Assembly (NCBI GenBank): GCA_964561535.1
Contig: CAZLPZ010000004.1
Span: 1 to 62,976 of the forward strand
Reading direction: 5' to 3'
Length of the DNA stretch: 62,976 bases
Source of the DNA: CAZLPZ01 sp964561535
GTDB taxonomy: Bacteria > Pseudomonadota > Alphaproteobacteria > Micavibrionales > Micavibrionaceae
A model generated the notes under the pieces. That model was not told the origin of the DNA. It did no database searches and worked only from the letters and a program-made list of their open reading frames with translations. The position numbers were made by a program, and so were the translations under genes. Position 1 is the first letter of the stretch. Every line of letters begins with the position of its first letter. Of the stretch, positions 7,574-16,599 are shown piece after piece.

Positions 7574-10165
7574 ATGACAACCCAAACCGACATCCCCGCC
7601 CCCCCAAGGTATAACATCCAAGAAACCGAAACGAAATGGCGCAAACGGTGGGAAGATCACCATTGTTTCAAAACCCCCACAAGGTCCGACAAGCCCAAAA
7701 CATACGTCTTGGAAATGTTCCCCTACCCGTCTGGCAAACTGCATATCGGACATGGCCGCAATTATACAATGGGAGATGTCGTCGCACGGTACCGTCGGGC
7801 CAGTGGGTTTAATGTCTTACGCCCTTTTGGGTGGGATGCGTTTGGTTTGCCGGCCGAAAACGCCGCATTCGACAATAAAATGCACCCGTCCGAATGGACA
7901 TTCAGCAATATTAAGATCATGCGCGACCAAATGAAAAATTTAGGTCTCGCTATCGATTGGGACCGAGAAATTGCAACATGCCACCCTGGATATTACAAAC
8001 ATCAACAAAAAATGTTTCTCGATTTTATGAAACGTGATCTCGCCTACCGTAAAGAATCGATTGTCAATTGGGACCCAATCGAAAACACCGTACTCGCCAA
8101 TGAACAAGTCGTTGACGGCAAGGGATGGCGATCAGGCGCCCCTGTTGAACGCCGGACATTAAACCAATGGTTTTTTAAAATTACCGCTTATGCTGACGAA
8201 CTGTTAAACGACATTAAAACATTGGACCGTTGGCCCGATAAAGTCCGACTGATGCAAGAAAATTGGATCAATCGGTCCGAGGGTGTTGAATTTTATTTTA
8301 ATATCAAAGGCCCCGACCTGCCCCCGAATGCCAAATTACAAGTATACACAACACGCGCCGATACAATTATGGGGACAACATTCGCCGTACTTGCCCCGGA
8401 ACATCCCTATGCTGTTGCACTCGGAAAGACAGATCCGGCGGCAAAAATATTTATAGATGAATGTAAAACATTAGGGACCTCAGAAGAGGCCATCGAACGC
8501 GCCGAGAAAAAAGGATTTAAAACGCCCTATACCATTACACATCCCTTCACGAACCAAGAACTTCCTGTTTATATCGGAAATTTTGTAATTTTTGCTTATG
8601 GTACGGGGGCGATCAAATCGGCTCCCGCGCATGATGAACGCGATTTTGCATTTGCAACCAAATATAACTTACCGATCCGGCCCGTTATTACAGGTCCCGG
8701 GGTAGAAGTTGGGAAACCTTATGGCCAAAAAGGAACATTAATCAATTCTGGCGCAGACCTTGACGGCCTAACGTCCGATCAAGCAATAACAAAAATTATC
8801 GATAAAATGGAAACAATGGGCATCGGAAAACGCAGAATCAATTATCGCTTGCGCGATTGGGGCGTGTCCCGGCAACGATTCTGGGGCTGTCCGATCCCTA
8901 TTATTCATTGCCCAACCTGTGGCATTATCCCGGTACCGGATGATCAACTCCCTGTTGAACTCCCCATGGATGTCCTATTTGATAAACCTGGGAATCCCCT
9001 GGATCATCACCCCACGTGGAAACACACATCGTGCCCACAATGTAAGGGCAAGGCAACGCGTGAAACCGATACGTTGGATACATTTGTCGACAGTTCCTGG
9101 TATTTCGCACGCTATACCGACCCCCGCAACGAAAAAATCGCCTTTAATAAAGACGAGGCAAATTATTGGTTGCCGGTTGATCAATATATTGGCGGAATTG
9201 AACACGCGGTCCTTCACCTGCTTTATTCACGTTTTTTTACAAAAGCATTACGAGATTGCGGATATTTAGATATCAACGAACCATTCGCCGGATTATTCAC
9301 TCAAGGCATGGTCACTCACATGTCGTACAAAGATTCAAACAACAAATGGGTACCGGTAAATGATATCGAAATGACGGATAAGGGTGCATTTCGTCAGATC
9401 AGCACCGGCACAAATGTAATCCCCCAACGCATCGAAAAAATGTCAAAATCAAAAAAGAATGTCATTTCACCCGAAGATGTTATGGTCGGATATGGGGTCG
9501 ATGCCGCCCGTCTATTTCTCATGTCTGACAGCCCCCCTGACCGGGATGTCGAATGGACAGCCAGTGGATTAGAAGGGGCATGGCGGTTCGTCAATCGCCT
9601 GATCCGCATCCTTGATAACCGTGAAGCTGACCTGGCACCAGGCCTGTCCACCACACCGGATTTTCTATCAAGTGCTGCACAAAAATTGAGGTCCATCGCC
9701 CACCAAACATTACAGGGTGTTGGCGAGGACATTAATAATTTTCACATGAATAAATCCATTGCACGATTACGCGAATTGACGAATGCCATTGATGTCTTTA
9801 TTCCACAAGATGCAGAAGATCGTTGGGCATTGCGTGAGGCTTTTTGTTTCCTGATTCAAGGGTTAAATCCTATGATTCCACACGTTACAGAAGAAATTTG
9901 GGAACGATTAGGGCACAAAGAATGGTTGGTAAAAACACCCTGGCCCAAAATTGATAAAAAATTATTAGTAAATTCAACGGTAACGATCGCCATTCAAATT
10001 AATGGAAAATTGCGCGCAACGATCGATTTACCATCAGGTTTGGACAAAGGCGCAACCGAAGCCGCGGCCATGGAGCATGAAACCGTCATTCGTGCCATCG
10101 CGGGTCAACACATAAAAAAAATCATTGTGGTTCCCGACCGCATTGTGAACGTGGTGGCGGGATGA
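7574..10165 (+). CDS. leuS: Leucyl-tRNA synthetase
   Basis: The 863-residue class I enzyme charges tRNA-Leu. Seen in order: the HIGH motif in PSGKLHIGHGRNYTMGD (about residue 50), an editing domain with TTRADTIMGTTFAVLAPEH and HDERDF, a zinc-type insertion with CPTCGI and CPQCKG, the KMSKS loop KMSKSKKNVISPEDV (about residue 622), and an anticodon-binding helical domain. The start is ATG 7574 after AAGG; a TTG 21 nt upstream is unnecessary. The stop overlaps the lptE start (ATGA at 10162), so leuS-lptE-holA form one operon, a common alphaproteobacterial arrangement. Confidence 0.97.
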   Translation: MTTQTDIPAPPRYNIQETETKWRKRWEDHHCFKTPTRSDKPKTYVLEMFPYPSGKLHIGHGRNYTMGDVVARYRRASGFNVLRPFGWDAFGLPAENAAFDNKMHPSEWTFSNIKIMRDQMKNLGLAIDWDREIATCHPGYYKHQQKMFLDFMKRDLAYRKESIVNWDPIENTVLANEQVVDGKGWRSGAPVERRTLNQWFFKITAYADELLNDIKTLDRWPDKVRLMQENWINRSEGVEFYFNIKGPDLPPNAKLQVYTTRADTIMGTTFAVLAPEHPYAVALGKTDPAAKIFIDECKTLGTSEEAIERAEKKGFKTPYTITHPFTNQELPVYIGNFVIFAYGTGAIKSAPAHDERDFAFATKYNLPIRPVITGPGVEVGKPYGQKGTLINSGADLDGLTSDQAITKIIDKMETMGIGKRRINYRLRDWGVSRQRFWGCPIPIIHCPTCGIIPVPDDQLPVELPMDVLFDKPGNPLDHHPTWKHTSCPQCKGKATRETDTLDTFVDSSWYFARYTDPRNEKIAFNKDEANYWLPVDQYIGGIEHAVLHLLYSRFFTKALRDCGYLDINEPFAGLFTQGMVTHMSYKDSNNKWVPVNDIEMTDKGAFRQISTGTNVIPQRIEKMSKSKKNVISPEDVMVGYGVDAARLFLMSDSPPDRDVEWTASGLEGAWRFVNRLIRILDNREADLAPGLSTTPDFLSSAAQKLRSIAHQTLQGVGEDINNFHMNKSIARLRELTNAIDVFIPQDAEDRWALREAFCFLIQGLNPMIPHVTEEIWERLGHKEWLVKTPWPKIDKKLLVNSTVTIAIQINGKLRATIDLPSGLDKGATEAAAMEHETVIRAIAGQHIKKIIVVPDRIVNVVAG

Positions 10166-10764
10166 GCAGCATGTCAGCAAAAGTACGGTGCCACCCCGGC
10201 GAAAGCCGGGGTCCAAATTTAATAAATAGATCAAGTCTGGACCCCGGCGCATCGCCTCGGGTGGCACTCTTTATCATCTTAACTATTCTCTCCCTGACCG
10301 CCTGTGGATTCACACCCCTGTATGCCGACCGCAATAATGCCAATACATCCATCACCCAAAATTTAAACAATATCGCCATATCTCCCATTCCAGACCGCGA
10401 TGGACAGGCATTACGAAACGCTTTAATTGACCGATTTTACCTTAAAGGGTCACCCCGCCATCCAACCATGACTCTAAATATTTCACCTTTAATTGAATCA
10501 AAAACAGATTTAGACGTGACAGAAAATGATGAAGCCACGCGACGACAATTACGCCTATCAACCACCCTCACTTTAAAAGACGAAAATCGCGCCGATCCAC
10601 TTCTGACACGATCACTCTATGCGATCGTGTCCTATAACGTTTTGGAAAGCCAATTCACCACGCGTGTGGCCGAACAAACCTCCCGCGATAATGCGGTTGC
10701 TGATCTTGCAAGGCAAATTGAACAATCCCTTATCATTTATTTTAAATCAGCCCCGCCAAAATGA
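10162..10764 (+). CDS. lptE: LPS-assembly lipoprotein LptE with an in-frame palindromic element
   Basis: LptE partners LptD to insert lipopolysaccharide in the outer membrane. The conserved start of the mature protein is seen as LTACGFTPLYA, with the lipidated cysteine near residue 48. Upstream of the hydrophobic core (VALFIILTILSL) the coding frame runs through a palindromic repeat (10188-10267), which adds the peptide VRCHPGESRGPNLINRS and following residues to the n-region. The signal peptide is therefore about 47 residues instead of about 20. The start is ATG 10162 overlapping the leuS stop; ATG 10171 is an alternative. The end overlaps holA (ATGA at 10761). Confidence 0.92.
   Translation: MSSMSAKVRCHPGESRGPNLINRSSLDPGASPRVALFIILTILSLTACGFTPLYADRNNANTSITQNLNNIAISPIPDRDGQALRNALIDRFYLKGSPRHPTMTLNISPLIESKTDLDVTENDEATRRQLRLSTTLTLKDENRADPLLTRSLYAIVSYNVLESQFTTRVAEQTSRDNAVADLARQIEQSLIIYFKSAPPK
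10188..10267. repeat. Palindromic repeat element inserted in frame in lptE
   Basis: GTGCCACCCCGGCGAAAGCC opens the element and GGGTGGCAC closes it, around an AT-rich centre (ATTTAATAAATAGATCAAGT) nearly identical to the centre of the intergenic copy at 1069-1143. The right arm has diverged (CCCCGGCGCATCGCCTCGGG), but the symmetry remains. It has no stop codon in the lptE frame and lies wholly within the predicted signal-peptide n-region. Confidence 0.93.
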
Positions 10765-11801
10765 AACTGACCACACGTGACATTGATCCCTATTTAAAAC
10801 AGCGGCCCAAACATCCGGTTGTATTGGTGTATGGTCCCGATCATGGATTGGTAAAAACACGTGCGCAAATATTGGCCAAATATATCATCTCGGATTTATC
10901 TGACCCTTTTAATGTCGGATTACTGACGGGTGATCAAATCGCCCAAAACCCCGCCCGATTTACCGATGAAACCAACGCTCTATCCATGATGGGCGGTGAC
11001 CGCGTTGTTTTTATCACAAACGCCGCCGATAATATTACACCTACCTTAAAATTATATCTGGCCAGTTCACCCCCTACCGGCACAATCGTCATCATTTCTG
11101 CCGATGATTTATCAACAAAATCGACCTTGCGAAAATTATGTGAGACCGATGTTCATGCCGCCGCACTTCCATGTTATGTGCAAGATGCAAATGAGATTGG
11201 TCGATTGGTTCAAAACACCTTGCGGGCCGCAAATTTGACAATCGACCGCGATGCCCTATCCTTTTTTTCTGATGCCATCCGCGGCGACAACGCTCAAGTC
11301 CAATCCGAAATTGATAAATTAGTTACTTATATGGGCGTATCAAATATCGGTCTATCTGTTCCCCCAAAAACCGTAACGTATGATGACGTTGTTGCATGCT
11401 CTGGCATGATGGGCCTCGCCACCCTCGATTATTTTATTGATGCCATTTTATTGGGTGATGCAAGCACAGCATTTTCTTTATTTAAAAAATTAGACGAAGA
11501 CGGTGTTGCAGAAATTGCCCTGCTGCGGGGGATGCTCGCCCACGGCCGAAAATTGCAATCAACCCAACTCCGCATTGCCAATGGTGAAGATTTATCCATG
11601 ATCATGGACGGCCGCGACGCTCCCGTTTTTTTTAAACGAAAATCGGCGTTCACCACACAATTGCGCAAATGGCCCCTGCCAAAACTTGGGCAACTTATGC
11701 ACGATATTTTGATGGCCGAGATGAAATTAAAATCAGGGACAGATGCGCCCGCAACCCTGCCCCAAATGTTCTTGGCCCTATCGGCGCGCGCCGGAAAATA
11801 A
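10761..11801 (+). CDS. holA: DNA polymerase III delta subunit
   Basis: The 346-residue protein is the clamp-loader delta subunit that opens the beta sliding clamp. Recognisable parts are the N-terminal HPVVLVYGPDHGLVKTRAQ, the TGDQIAQNPARFTDE region, LSMMGGDRVV, the central LRKLCE and the C-terminal helical collar domain with LLRGMLAHGRKLQ. As usual for delta, the ATPase motifs are degenerate. It is the last gene of leuS-lptE-holA and overlaps lptE by 4 nt. A strong terminator follows at 11811. Confidence 0.93.
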   Translation: MKLTTRDIDPYLKQRPKHPVVLVYGPDHGLVKTRAQILAKYIISDLSDPFNVGLLTGDQIAQNPARFTDETNALSMMGGDRVVFITNAADNITPTLKLYLASSPPTGTIVIISADDLSTKSTLRKLCETDVHAAALPCYVQDANEIGRLVQNTLRAANLTIDRDALSFFSDAIRGDNAQVQSEIDKLVTYMGVSNIGLSVPPKTVTYDDVVACSGMMGLATLDYFIDAILLGDASTAFSLFKKLDEDGVAEIALLRGMLAHGRKLQSTQLRIANGEDLSMIMDGRDAPVFFKRKSAFTTQLRKWPLPKLGQLMHDILMAEMKLKSGTDAPATLPQMFLALSARAGK

Positions 11802-11810
11802 TAAAAACAT

Positions 11811-11838
11811 CATGATCCCCGCCTTTGCGGGGATCATG
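11811..11838. terminator. Bidirectional terminator between holA and parB
   Basis: A perfect 12-bp stem, CATGATCCCCGC / GCGGGGATCATG, with a CTTT loop, is followed by AAAAATTATTTTATT on the + strand and preceded by an A-run on the minus strand. It lies between the convergent holA and parB stops and can serve both. Confidence 0.9.
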
Positions 11839-11851
11839 AAAAATTATTTTA

Positions 11852-12994
11852 TTATACCCCGCGGATCCGTGCCAAAACCAAATCAAGTTGATCCAGATTA
11901 TCAAACGATATAGCCACGATCCCTGCCCCAATTTTTTTCCGGTTCATCTGAACATCAACGGCCAGACCAATCGCGTCGGTCATGTCTTTATTCAACGCCT
12001 CGATATGCAGATGATGGTCCATCATCTGTTCCATATCGGTGGGGGTTCTGGTGGCGGCGCGCCCCGTCCGCGGGTCGGCAAAGGGACGTGATTCTCTCCG
12101 AACCAAATTTTCAGTTTGACGGACGCTTAACTTTCCCTTGATCACTTGTGCGGCCAAATCTTCAGCATTTTTATACCCCACCAATGCTCGCGCGTGCCCC
12201 GCCGATAATTGACCATCAACGACCATCGCGCGAACAGATAACGGCAACTGTAATAACCGACATAAATTCGCGACATGAGGGCGGGATTTTCCAATCAAAT
12301 CAGCCACACGTTCCGCACTGTACCCAAATTCACGGATCAAACGATCATACCCCATCGCCTCTTCGATCGGATTCAAATCCGTACGTTGAACGTTTTCAAT
12401 GATCCCCACCTGTAACGCGATTTTATCATCCATATCGGCATCAATAACGACAGGAATATCATGTACCCCGGCGCGTTGCGCCGCCCGCCACCGCCGTTCA
12501 CCGGCAATAATTTCATACATCGCCCCAGCCCAATTCTCACGTCCAACCGGAATGGGCCGAACCAGTAACGGTTGGATAATGCCATGAATTTTAATGGAGT
12601 TGGCCAGCTCCTCAATCGCCTTGTCATCAAAATGCGTTCGCGGTTGGTTAATACCGGGACACAGGGCGGAGACCGGCAACATTAACCGCCCTGTCATCAT
12701 GGCGGCCGCCGTGACAGATGGATGCGGTACGGAAGATGCCCGAACGGTGTCACCATCAAAATCTGTACGCACGGATGGTGTCTGTGCAGTCGATGAAGTG
12801 GATATCGATGGTGCAGGCGCGGGTGCTGACATATTCGCCGTATGAGACGGAACCGACGCCACTACCATATCGGGAACTGCCGTTCGGTCTGGCATAATCG
12901 CTGCGCGTTTTTCGCTGTCTTCAAAAAGGGCATCTAACCCGCGGCCAAGGCCTCGACGTTTCGGTTGTGATGTTTGTGCAATGTGATCTGTCAT
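11852..12994 (-). CDS. parB: Chromosome-partitioning protein ParB
   Basis: The 380-residue ParB binds parS sites and slides as a CTP-dependent clamp. Visible parts are the N-terminal ParA-interacting patch (RRGLGRGLDALFED, about residues 13-26), the Box I segment QPRTHFDDKAIEELANSI, the CTP-binding Box II motif IAGERRWRAAQRAG, a helix-turn-helix (GYSAERVADLIGKSRPHVAN) and a C-terminal dimerisation domain. A long Ala/Pro/Ser/Thr-rich linker (about residues 35-95) separates the N-terminus from the core. AAAGGA precedes the ATG. Four candidate parS sites lie 3.6-13 kb away. Confidence 0.97.
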   Translation of the reverse strand: MTDHIAQTSQPKRRGLGRGLDALFEDSEKRAAIMPDRTAVPDMVVASVPSHTANMSAPAPAPSISTSSTAQTPSVRTDFDGDTVRASSVPHPSVTAAAMMTGRLMLPVSALCPGINQPRTHFDDKAIEELANSIKIHGIIQPLLVRPIPVGRENWAGAMYEIIAGERRWRAAQRAGVHDIPVVIDADMDDKIALQVGIIENVQRTDLNPIEEAMGYDRLIREFGYSAERVADLIGKSRPHVANLCRLLQLPLSVRAMVVDGQLSAGHARALVGYKNAEDLAAQVIKGKLSVRQTENLVRRESRPFADPRTGRAATRTPTDMEQMMDHHLHIEALNKDMTDAIGLAVDVQMNRKKIGAGIVAISFDNLDQLDLVLARIRGV

Positions 12995-13005
12995 GATTTT
13001 TTCCT

Positions 13006-13629
13006 TTATAAAATAAATGTTAAATGTTGTTGCACATCGGTCATATAAACCACTTGATGATCCTCAAATACCATCATTGGCGTTTTCCCCTGATAAGTAG
13101 AGGCGATCTTTTCCGCGACCTTTGCCATTTCAGGCATTGCCGGCGATTTAAAATGGGGCAAAAATAAAAAATCAATCCATCCAAATCCTGTATAATCGGT
13201 TAAGGTCGCACGGGATGGATCATCCATTTCTGCAATAAATTCAATATCTGACCCTGTCACAATACTGCCCGCGCTGGACCCGATATATACTTTTTGATGC
13301 GCCCATCTTTCAGATAATATCGATTTAAAATCACACGCCTTTAAATGTTCTAATAAATAAAACGTATTGCCCCCAGCCACAAAAATAATATCCGCTTCTT
13401 TAAGGTGTGCTGTTACCTCATCTTTGGTTTTCAAGGCAATGTCATATCGATGAACGGTCGCCCCACGCGATAAAAATGGCGCATCATTTTTTTGTACGTC
13501 AGGTAAAAACCCCTCGCCAATCGCCGCTGTGGTGATCAGTAAAACATTCTGACCCGATATATCCCCAATATACGGATCAATCGTGGTCATCACCGAAGGC
13601 GAGAAATCAGAGGCAAGAAAAGCTTTCAT
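13006..13629 (-). CDS. Peptidase E-like (family S51) protein
   Basis: The 207-residue protein shows the S51 pattern: AGGNTFYLLEHL, then the nucleophile elbow IGSSAGSIV, then FLFLPHF with the candidate catalytic histidine. S51 members are cytosolic alpha-aspartyl dipeptidases or cyanophycinase-like hydrolases; which substrate applies here is not clear. Its start overlaps the stop of the NUDIX gene (ATGA), and both sit between parA and parB on the same strand. That split of parAB is unusual, so co-transcription with segregation genes is real, but a functional link is unproven. Confidence 0.88.
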   Translation of the reverse strand: MKAFLASDFSPSVMTTIDPYIGDISGQNVLLITTAAIGEGFLPDVQKNDAPFLSRGATVHRYDIALKTKDEVTAHLKEADIIFVAGGNTFYLLEHLKACDFKSILSERWAHQKVYIGSSAGSIVTGSDIEFIAEMDDPSRATLTDYTGFGWIDFLFLPHFKSPAMPEMAKVAEKIASTYQGKTPMMVFEDHQVVYMTDVQQHLTFIL

Positions 13630-14207
13630 AGATTCAACTCTTCCCTTCTCATGAATTTTAAAATTTGTATGGCTGATCGTTCTTCGTCAATACGCCCATC
13701 CAGACACATGTCTTTCACCACATCAAATTCATACCAATCATGCGTTAAATCCTCACCGCTTTCATGATGAACATCGCTTTGGTCTGAAAAATTGCGTGCA
13801 ACAAAAAAATATAAATCCCACTGAACGGTCGCCCCACATGTTGACACACTGATAAGTTCCATGTCTTGAACGGTCATCCCCACCTCTTCCTTTGCCTCTC
13901 GACCTGCAGCAGCCTTGGCCTCAACCACCATATCGGCCCCACGATCCAGTGCAGCCTGATAATCCCCTAACCGATCAAAAACCTTTCCACCCGGCAACCG
14001 ATAATCATATCGGTTCAGTTCATAACGAAATTCACGCGTTAATAAAAATTTTTGACCCTGCACAAATATAATACGCGTCCCCGGGGCACGTCGTGCCACT
14101 TCAAATGTTTTCGTATCCTGCCCATCACTCATCTCTTGATGCACAATTTGAAACATCTTACCCGCATACATAATATTTCGTTTTGATGTTGGTTTTAAAA
14201 TCGTCAT
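13626..14207 (-). CDS. NUDIX hydrolase, ADP-ribose pyrophosphatase-like
   Basis: The 193-residue protein has a beta-rich N-terminus, DYRLPGGKVFDR, and after an extended loop the Nudix helix core GREAKEEVGM with the metal-binding glutamates. The spacing between the GG and the REAKEE helix is longer than in the standard Nudix box (extra residues around DYQAALDRGADMVVEAKAAA), so the canonical 23-residue box is interrupted. Relatives cleave nucleoside diphosphate linkages such as ADP-ribose; the substrate is unassigned. It starts 1 nt after the parA stop and overlaps the S51 gene by 4 nt. Confidence 0.85.
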   Translation of the reverse strand: MTILKPTSKRNIMYAGKMFQIVHQEMSDGQDTKTFEVARRAPGTRIIFVQGQKFLLTREFRYELNRYDYRLPGGKVFDRLGDYQAALDRGADMVVEAKAAAGREAKEEVGMTVQDMELISVSTCGATVQWDLYFFVARNFSDQSDVHHESGEDLTHDWYEFDVVKDMCLDGRIDEERSAIQILKFMRREELNL

Positions 14208-14208
14208 C

Positions 14209-15015
14209 CTACGCCGCTGCCTTTCCTTTTATGTCCCGCTCACGTTTAATAATTTCACGCGCGAGGTTGATATACGCAACCGACCCCGGTGACCGCATGT
14301 CATACACAATTGCGGGCAGGCCGTGCGACGGTGCCTCCGACAACCTGACGTTCCGGGGAATGGTTGTTGTATAAACCAAATCGCCAAAATGCGCCCGCAC
14401 ATCATCCGACACTTGGGCTGACAATTTGCTGCGTGGGTCCACCATGGTTAACAATATGCCGTGCACCGCCAATGTGGGGTTATACGTTGCCCGCACGCGG
14501 TCAATCGTTTTCATCAAATGCGATAACCCTTCCAACGCATAGAATTCACATTGCAACGGCACGATCACGGCGTCCACGGCCACGAACACATTCAATGTCA
14601 ATAACGACAACGCCGGCGGGCAATCGCAGATGATGTAATCGTAATGCAGTGCTTGTTCAAACCCATCTTTCAACCGATATTCGCGGCGTTCCTCAACGGC
14701 AAGTTCCAAATCAACGGATGCCAAATCAACGGATGACGGCAAAATATCCAGACCCGGAATAATGGTCGAGAGCACAGCTTCGGACACAAATGTTTCGCCG
14801 AACAATAAATCATAGGTGCTGGCCTGAATATCCGCGCGTTTGATCCCCAATCCCGTCGTCGCGTTTCCTTGCGGATCCAAATCCACCAACAACACACGTT
14901 GCCCCACGGCGGCCAAGGCCGTTGCCAAATTCACGGCCGTGGTGGTTTTCCCGACCCCCCCCTTTTGGTTTGCAATTGCCAAGATCCGCGGGCGTTTTTG
15001 TTGATGTGGTGTCAT
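14209..15015 (-). CDS. parA: Chromosome-partitioning ATPase ParA
   Basis: The 268-residue ParA/Soj ATPase has the deviant Walker A motif QKGGVGKTTTAVNLA (residues about 17-31), the switch region VDLDPQGNATTGLG, and the Walker B-like YDYIICDCPPALSLLT. It binds DNA nonspecifically as an ATP dimer and is driven off by ParB to move the origin region. It is preceded on the same strand by mnmG, rsmG, an LD-carboxypeptidase and a GNAT gene, and followed by NUDIX and S51 genes before parB. Confidence 0.97.
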   Translation of the reverse strand: MTPHQQKRPRILAIANQKGGVGKTTTAVNLATALAAVGQRVLLVDLDPQGNATTGLGIKRADIQASTYDLLFGETFVSEAVLSTIIPGLDILPSSVDLASVDLELAVEERREYRLKDGFEQALHYDYIICDCPPALSLLTLNVFVAVDAVIVPLQCEFYALEGLSHLMKTIDRVRATYNPTLAVHGILLTMVDPRSKLSAQVSDDVRAHFGDLVYTTTIPRNVRLSEAPSHGLPAIVYDMRSPGSVAYINLAREIIKRERDIKGKAAA

Positions 15016-15040
15016 GATATTTTTCTTTCCATAGAAATTT

Positions 15041-15478
15041 TTATTTAATTGGAATCATCAACTGCCAATGCGTATCGGTTTCACCCGTCACGATAAATCC
15101 CATACGTTCAAATAACCCGCGTGGCCGATCTTTGTGAATTGTCTGGGCGCATACTTTTTTTTGCGCCGCCTTGGCCATATCAACCACATAATCCACCATT
15201 TTTACAGCAATCCCCCGGCCCTGAAATTCCCGAGCCAACATGATTTCATCAATATGAATATAGGTTGGTTCATCAATAAACCGTATTATCCCAACATCAA
15301 CACCATCAAGGATCACGCGTTGCAACCTGCCCTTATCAAAAGACTCATTTGCAAACTTATCCTGCAATACTTCATCCCATCCAAAGCGACGTTCAACAAC
15401 ATCACGATATACACGGTGATGAAATGCAATGAATTCAGAGCGATCTTTTTCGGTTAAGGGTTTCAAAATAATATTCAT
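15041..15478 (-). CDS. GNAT-family N-acetyltransferase
   Basis: The 145-residue protein has the GNAT acetyl-CoA site REFQGRGIAVKMV (motif A, about residues 83-95) and the C-terminal LFERMGFIVTGETDTHW, standard for the fold. Substrate cannot be told from sequence: small molecules, peptides and protein N-termini are all possible for this size class. It starts immediately after the stop of the upstream LD-carboxypeptidase gene and precedes parA by 26 nt, so it belongs to the segregation operon transcript. Confidence 0.88.
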   Translation of the reverse strand: MNIILKPLTEKDRSEFIAFHHRVYRDVVERRFGWDEVLQDKFANESFDKGRLQRVILDGVDVGIIRFIDEPTYIHIDEIMLAREFQGRGIAVKMVDYVVDMAKAAQKKVCAQTIHKDRPRGLFERMGFIVTGETDTHWQLMIPIK

Positions 15479-16531
15479 TTACGCAATAACCCCCGGTTCC
15501 AAAATCGAGAATTTATTTTCAACACAATTAATCTCGGCCAGACACCCATACGGCAAAACCATCATCGGGTCGGTATGACCAAAATCCATTTGGGTCATGA
15601 TAGGCAAATCTTTTAGACCTTCCTCATCCCGAACAACCGATAATAAAACATCATCATACGCCAAGCGTTCCGTATCATTTAAATTTGATCCGCCTGGGCG
15701 TCCAAAAATAATGCCTTTTAAACCCTGCAAAATTCCTTGGGCTGCATAATTACGAAGGCAATACCTGATATAATCGGGCCGCGGCGCATCTTCGGATGTT
15801 TCCAAAAATAAAATCGCATCGCGCCATTCATCTAAACCAGGCCAAATTTTTGTCCCCTTGATCATTTCTAAAACTTCGATACATCCACCCATCAGATGAC
15901 CTTGGGTTATCCCCTGCCCTTGAATAACCGTCGGCCCCTTATTCTCCCGCATGGAACGGACCTGATTTTGATTATTGAGGTTTCCCCAATCTAAATGTTC
16001 AACCGTCCAAGATTCACTTGGAAGTATGTGCCCCACGGCTGATTTTTGTTGCACGATCTGCTGCACAGACTGAAGCGTATATTCATGCATACCCCCATTC
16101 TCGGCAAATCCCGCCATAATACTGGGGCCGTAAAAACTGGTAAGTCGCGCCGCATAACACACAAAATGCAGCACCGTCGTATCCGAATACCCCATCACAA
16201 TTTTTGGATTTTGGGCAATCACATCCAAATCCAGGTACGGCAATAATCGCACCGAATCATCGCCGCCAATACTCGCAATAATTGCTTTTATTTTTGGGTC
16301 ACGAAATGCGGCCATAAGATCATCGGCACGTTCCTTTGGGTGAGACTTCAGCCACTGGGCTTCGGCGCGCGCATGTGGCATGTCGATGACATGTACATTA
16401 AATTGTTTTTTCAATTCAGTAATGCCGGCCTCATATCGTAGGGGGAAAACCGATGGCCCACCCCAGGATGGGCTGACCACGGCAACATGATCACCAGGCA
16501 TTAGGAGCAATGGTTTTTTTAATTGTTTCAT
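15479..16531 (-). CDS. LD-carboxypeptidase / MccF-like peptidase (family S66)
   Basis: The 350-residue protein begins with PGDHVAVVSPSWGG, contains the nucleophile elbow GYSDTTVLHF (serine), the downstream LMGGCIEVLEM and FLETSEDA (glutamate) and the late QMDFGHTDPM (histidine). These are the Ser-Glu-His triad positions of S66. Members cut the L,D-bond of cell-wall tetrapeptides during recycling (LdcA) or detoxify microcin C (MccF); this long form resembles the MccF side. There is no signal peptide, so it is cytosolic. It stands between rsmG and the GNAT gene in the minus-strand operon. Confidence 0.9.
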   Translation of the reverse strand: MKQLKKPLLLMPGDHVAVVSPSWGGPSVFPLRYEAGITELKKQFNVHVIDMPHARAEAQWLKSHPKERADDLMAAFRDPKIKAIIASIGGDDSVRLLPYLDLDVIAQNPKIVMGYSDTTVLHFVCYAARLTSFYGPSIMAGFAENGGMHEYTLQSVQQIVQQKSAVGHILPSESWTVEHLDWGNLNNQNQVRSMRENKGPTVIQGQGITQGHLMGGCIEVLEMIKGTKIWPGLDEWRDAILFLETSEDAPRPDYIRYCLRNYAAQGILQGLKGIIFGRPGGSNLNDTERLAYDDVLLSVVRDEEGLKDLPIMTQMDFGHTDPMMVLPYGCLAEINCVENKFSILEPGVIA

Positions 16532-16562
16532 TTATATGTTACGTAAATATAATATCGCAATA

Positions 16563-16578
16563 TGTTTCACGTGGAACG
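16563..16578. promoter_or_regulatory. Candidate parS site (intergenic, one arm imperfect)
   Basis: TGTTTCACGTGGAACG matches the ParB-binding consensus TGTTTCACGTGAAACA at 14 of 16 positions. It lies in the 68-nt gap between rsmG and the LD-carboxypeptidase gene, 1.6 kb upstream of parA. Three more matches occur at 16885, 17890 and 25820. Confidence 0.8.
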
Positions 16579-16599
16579 ATTTGAGTAGAAAAACAAAGA

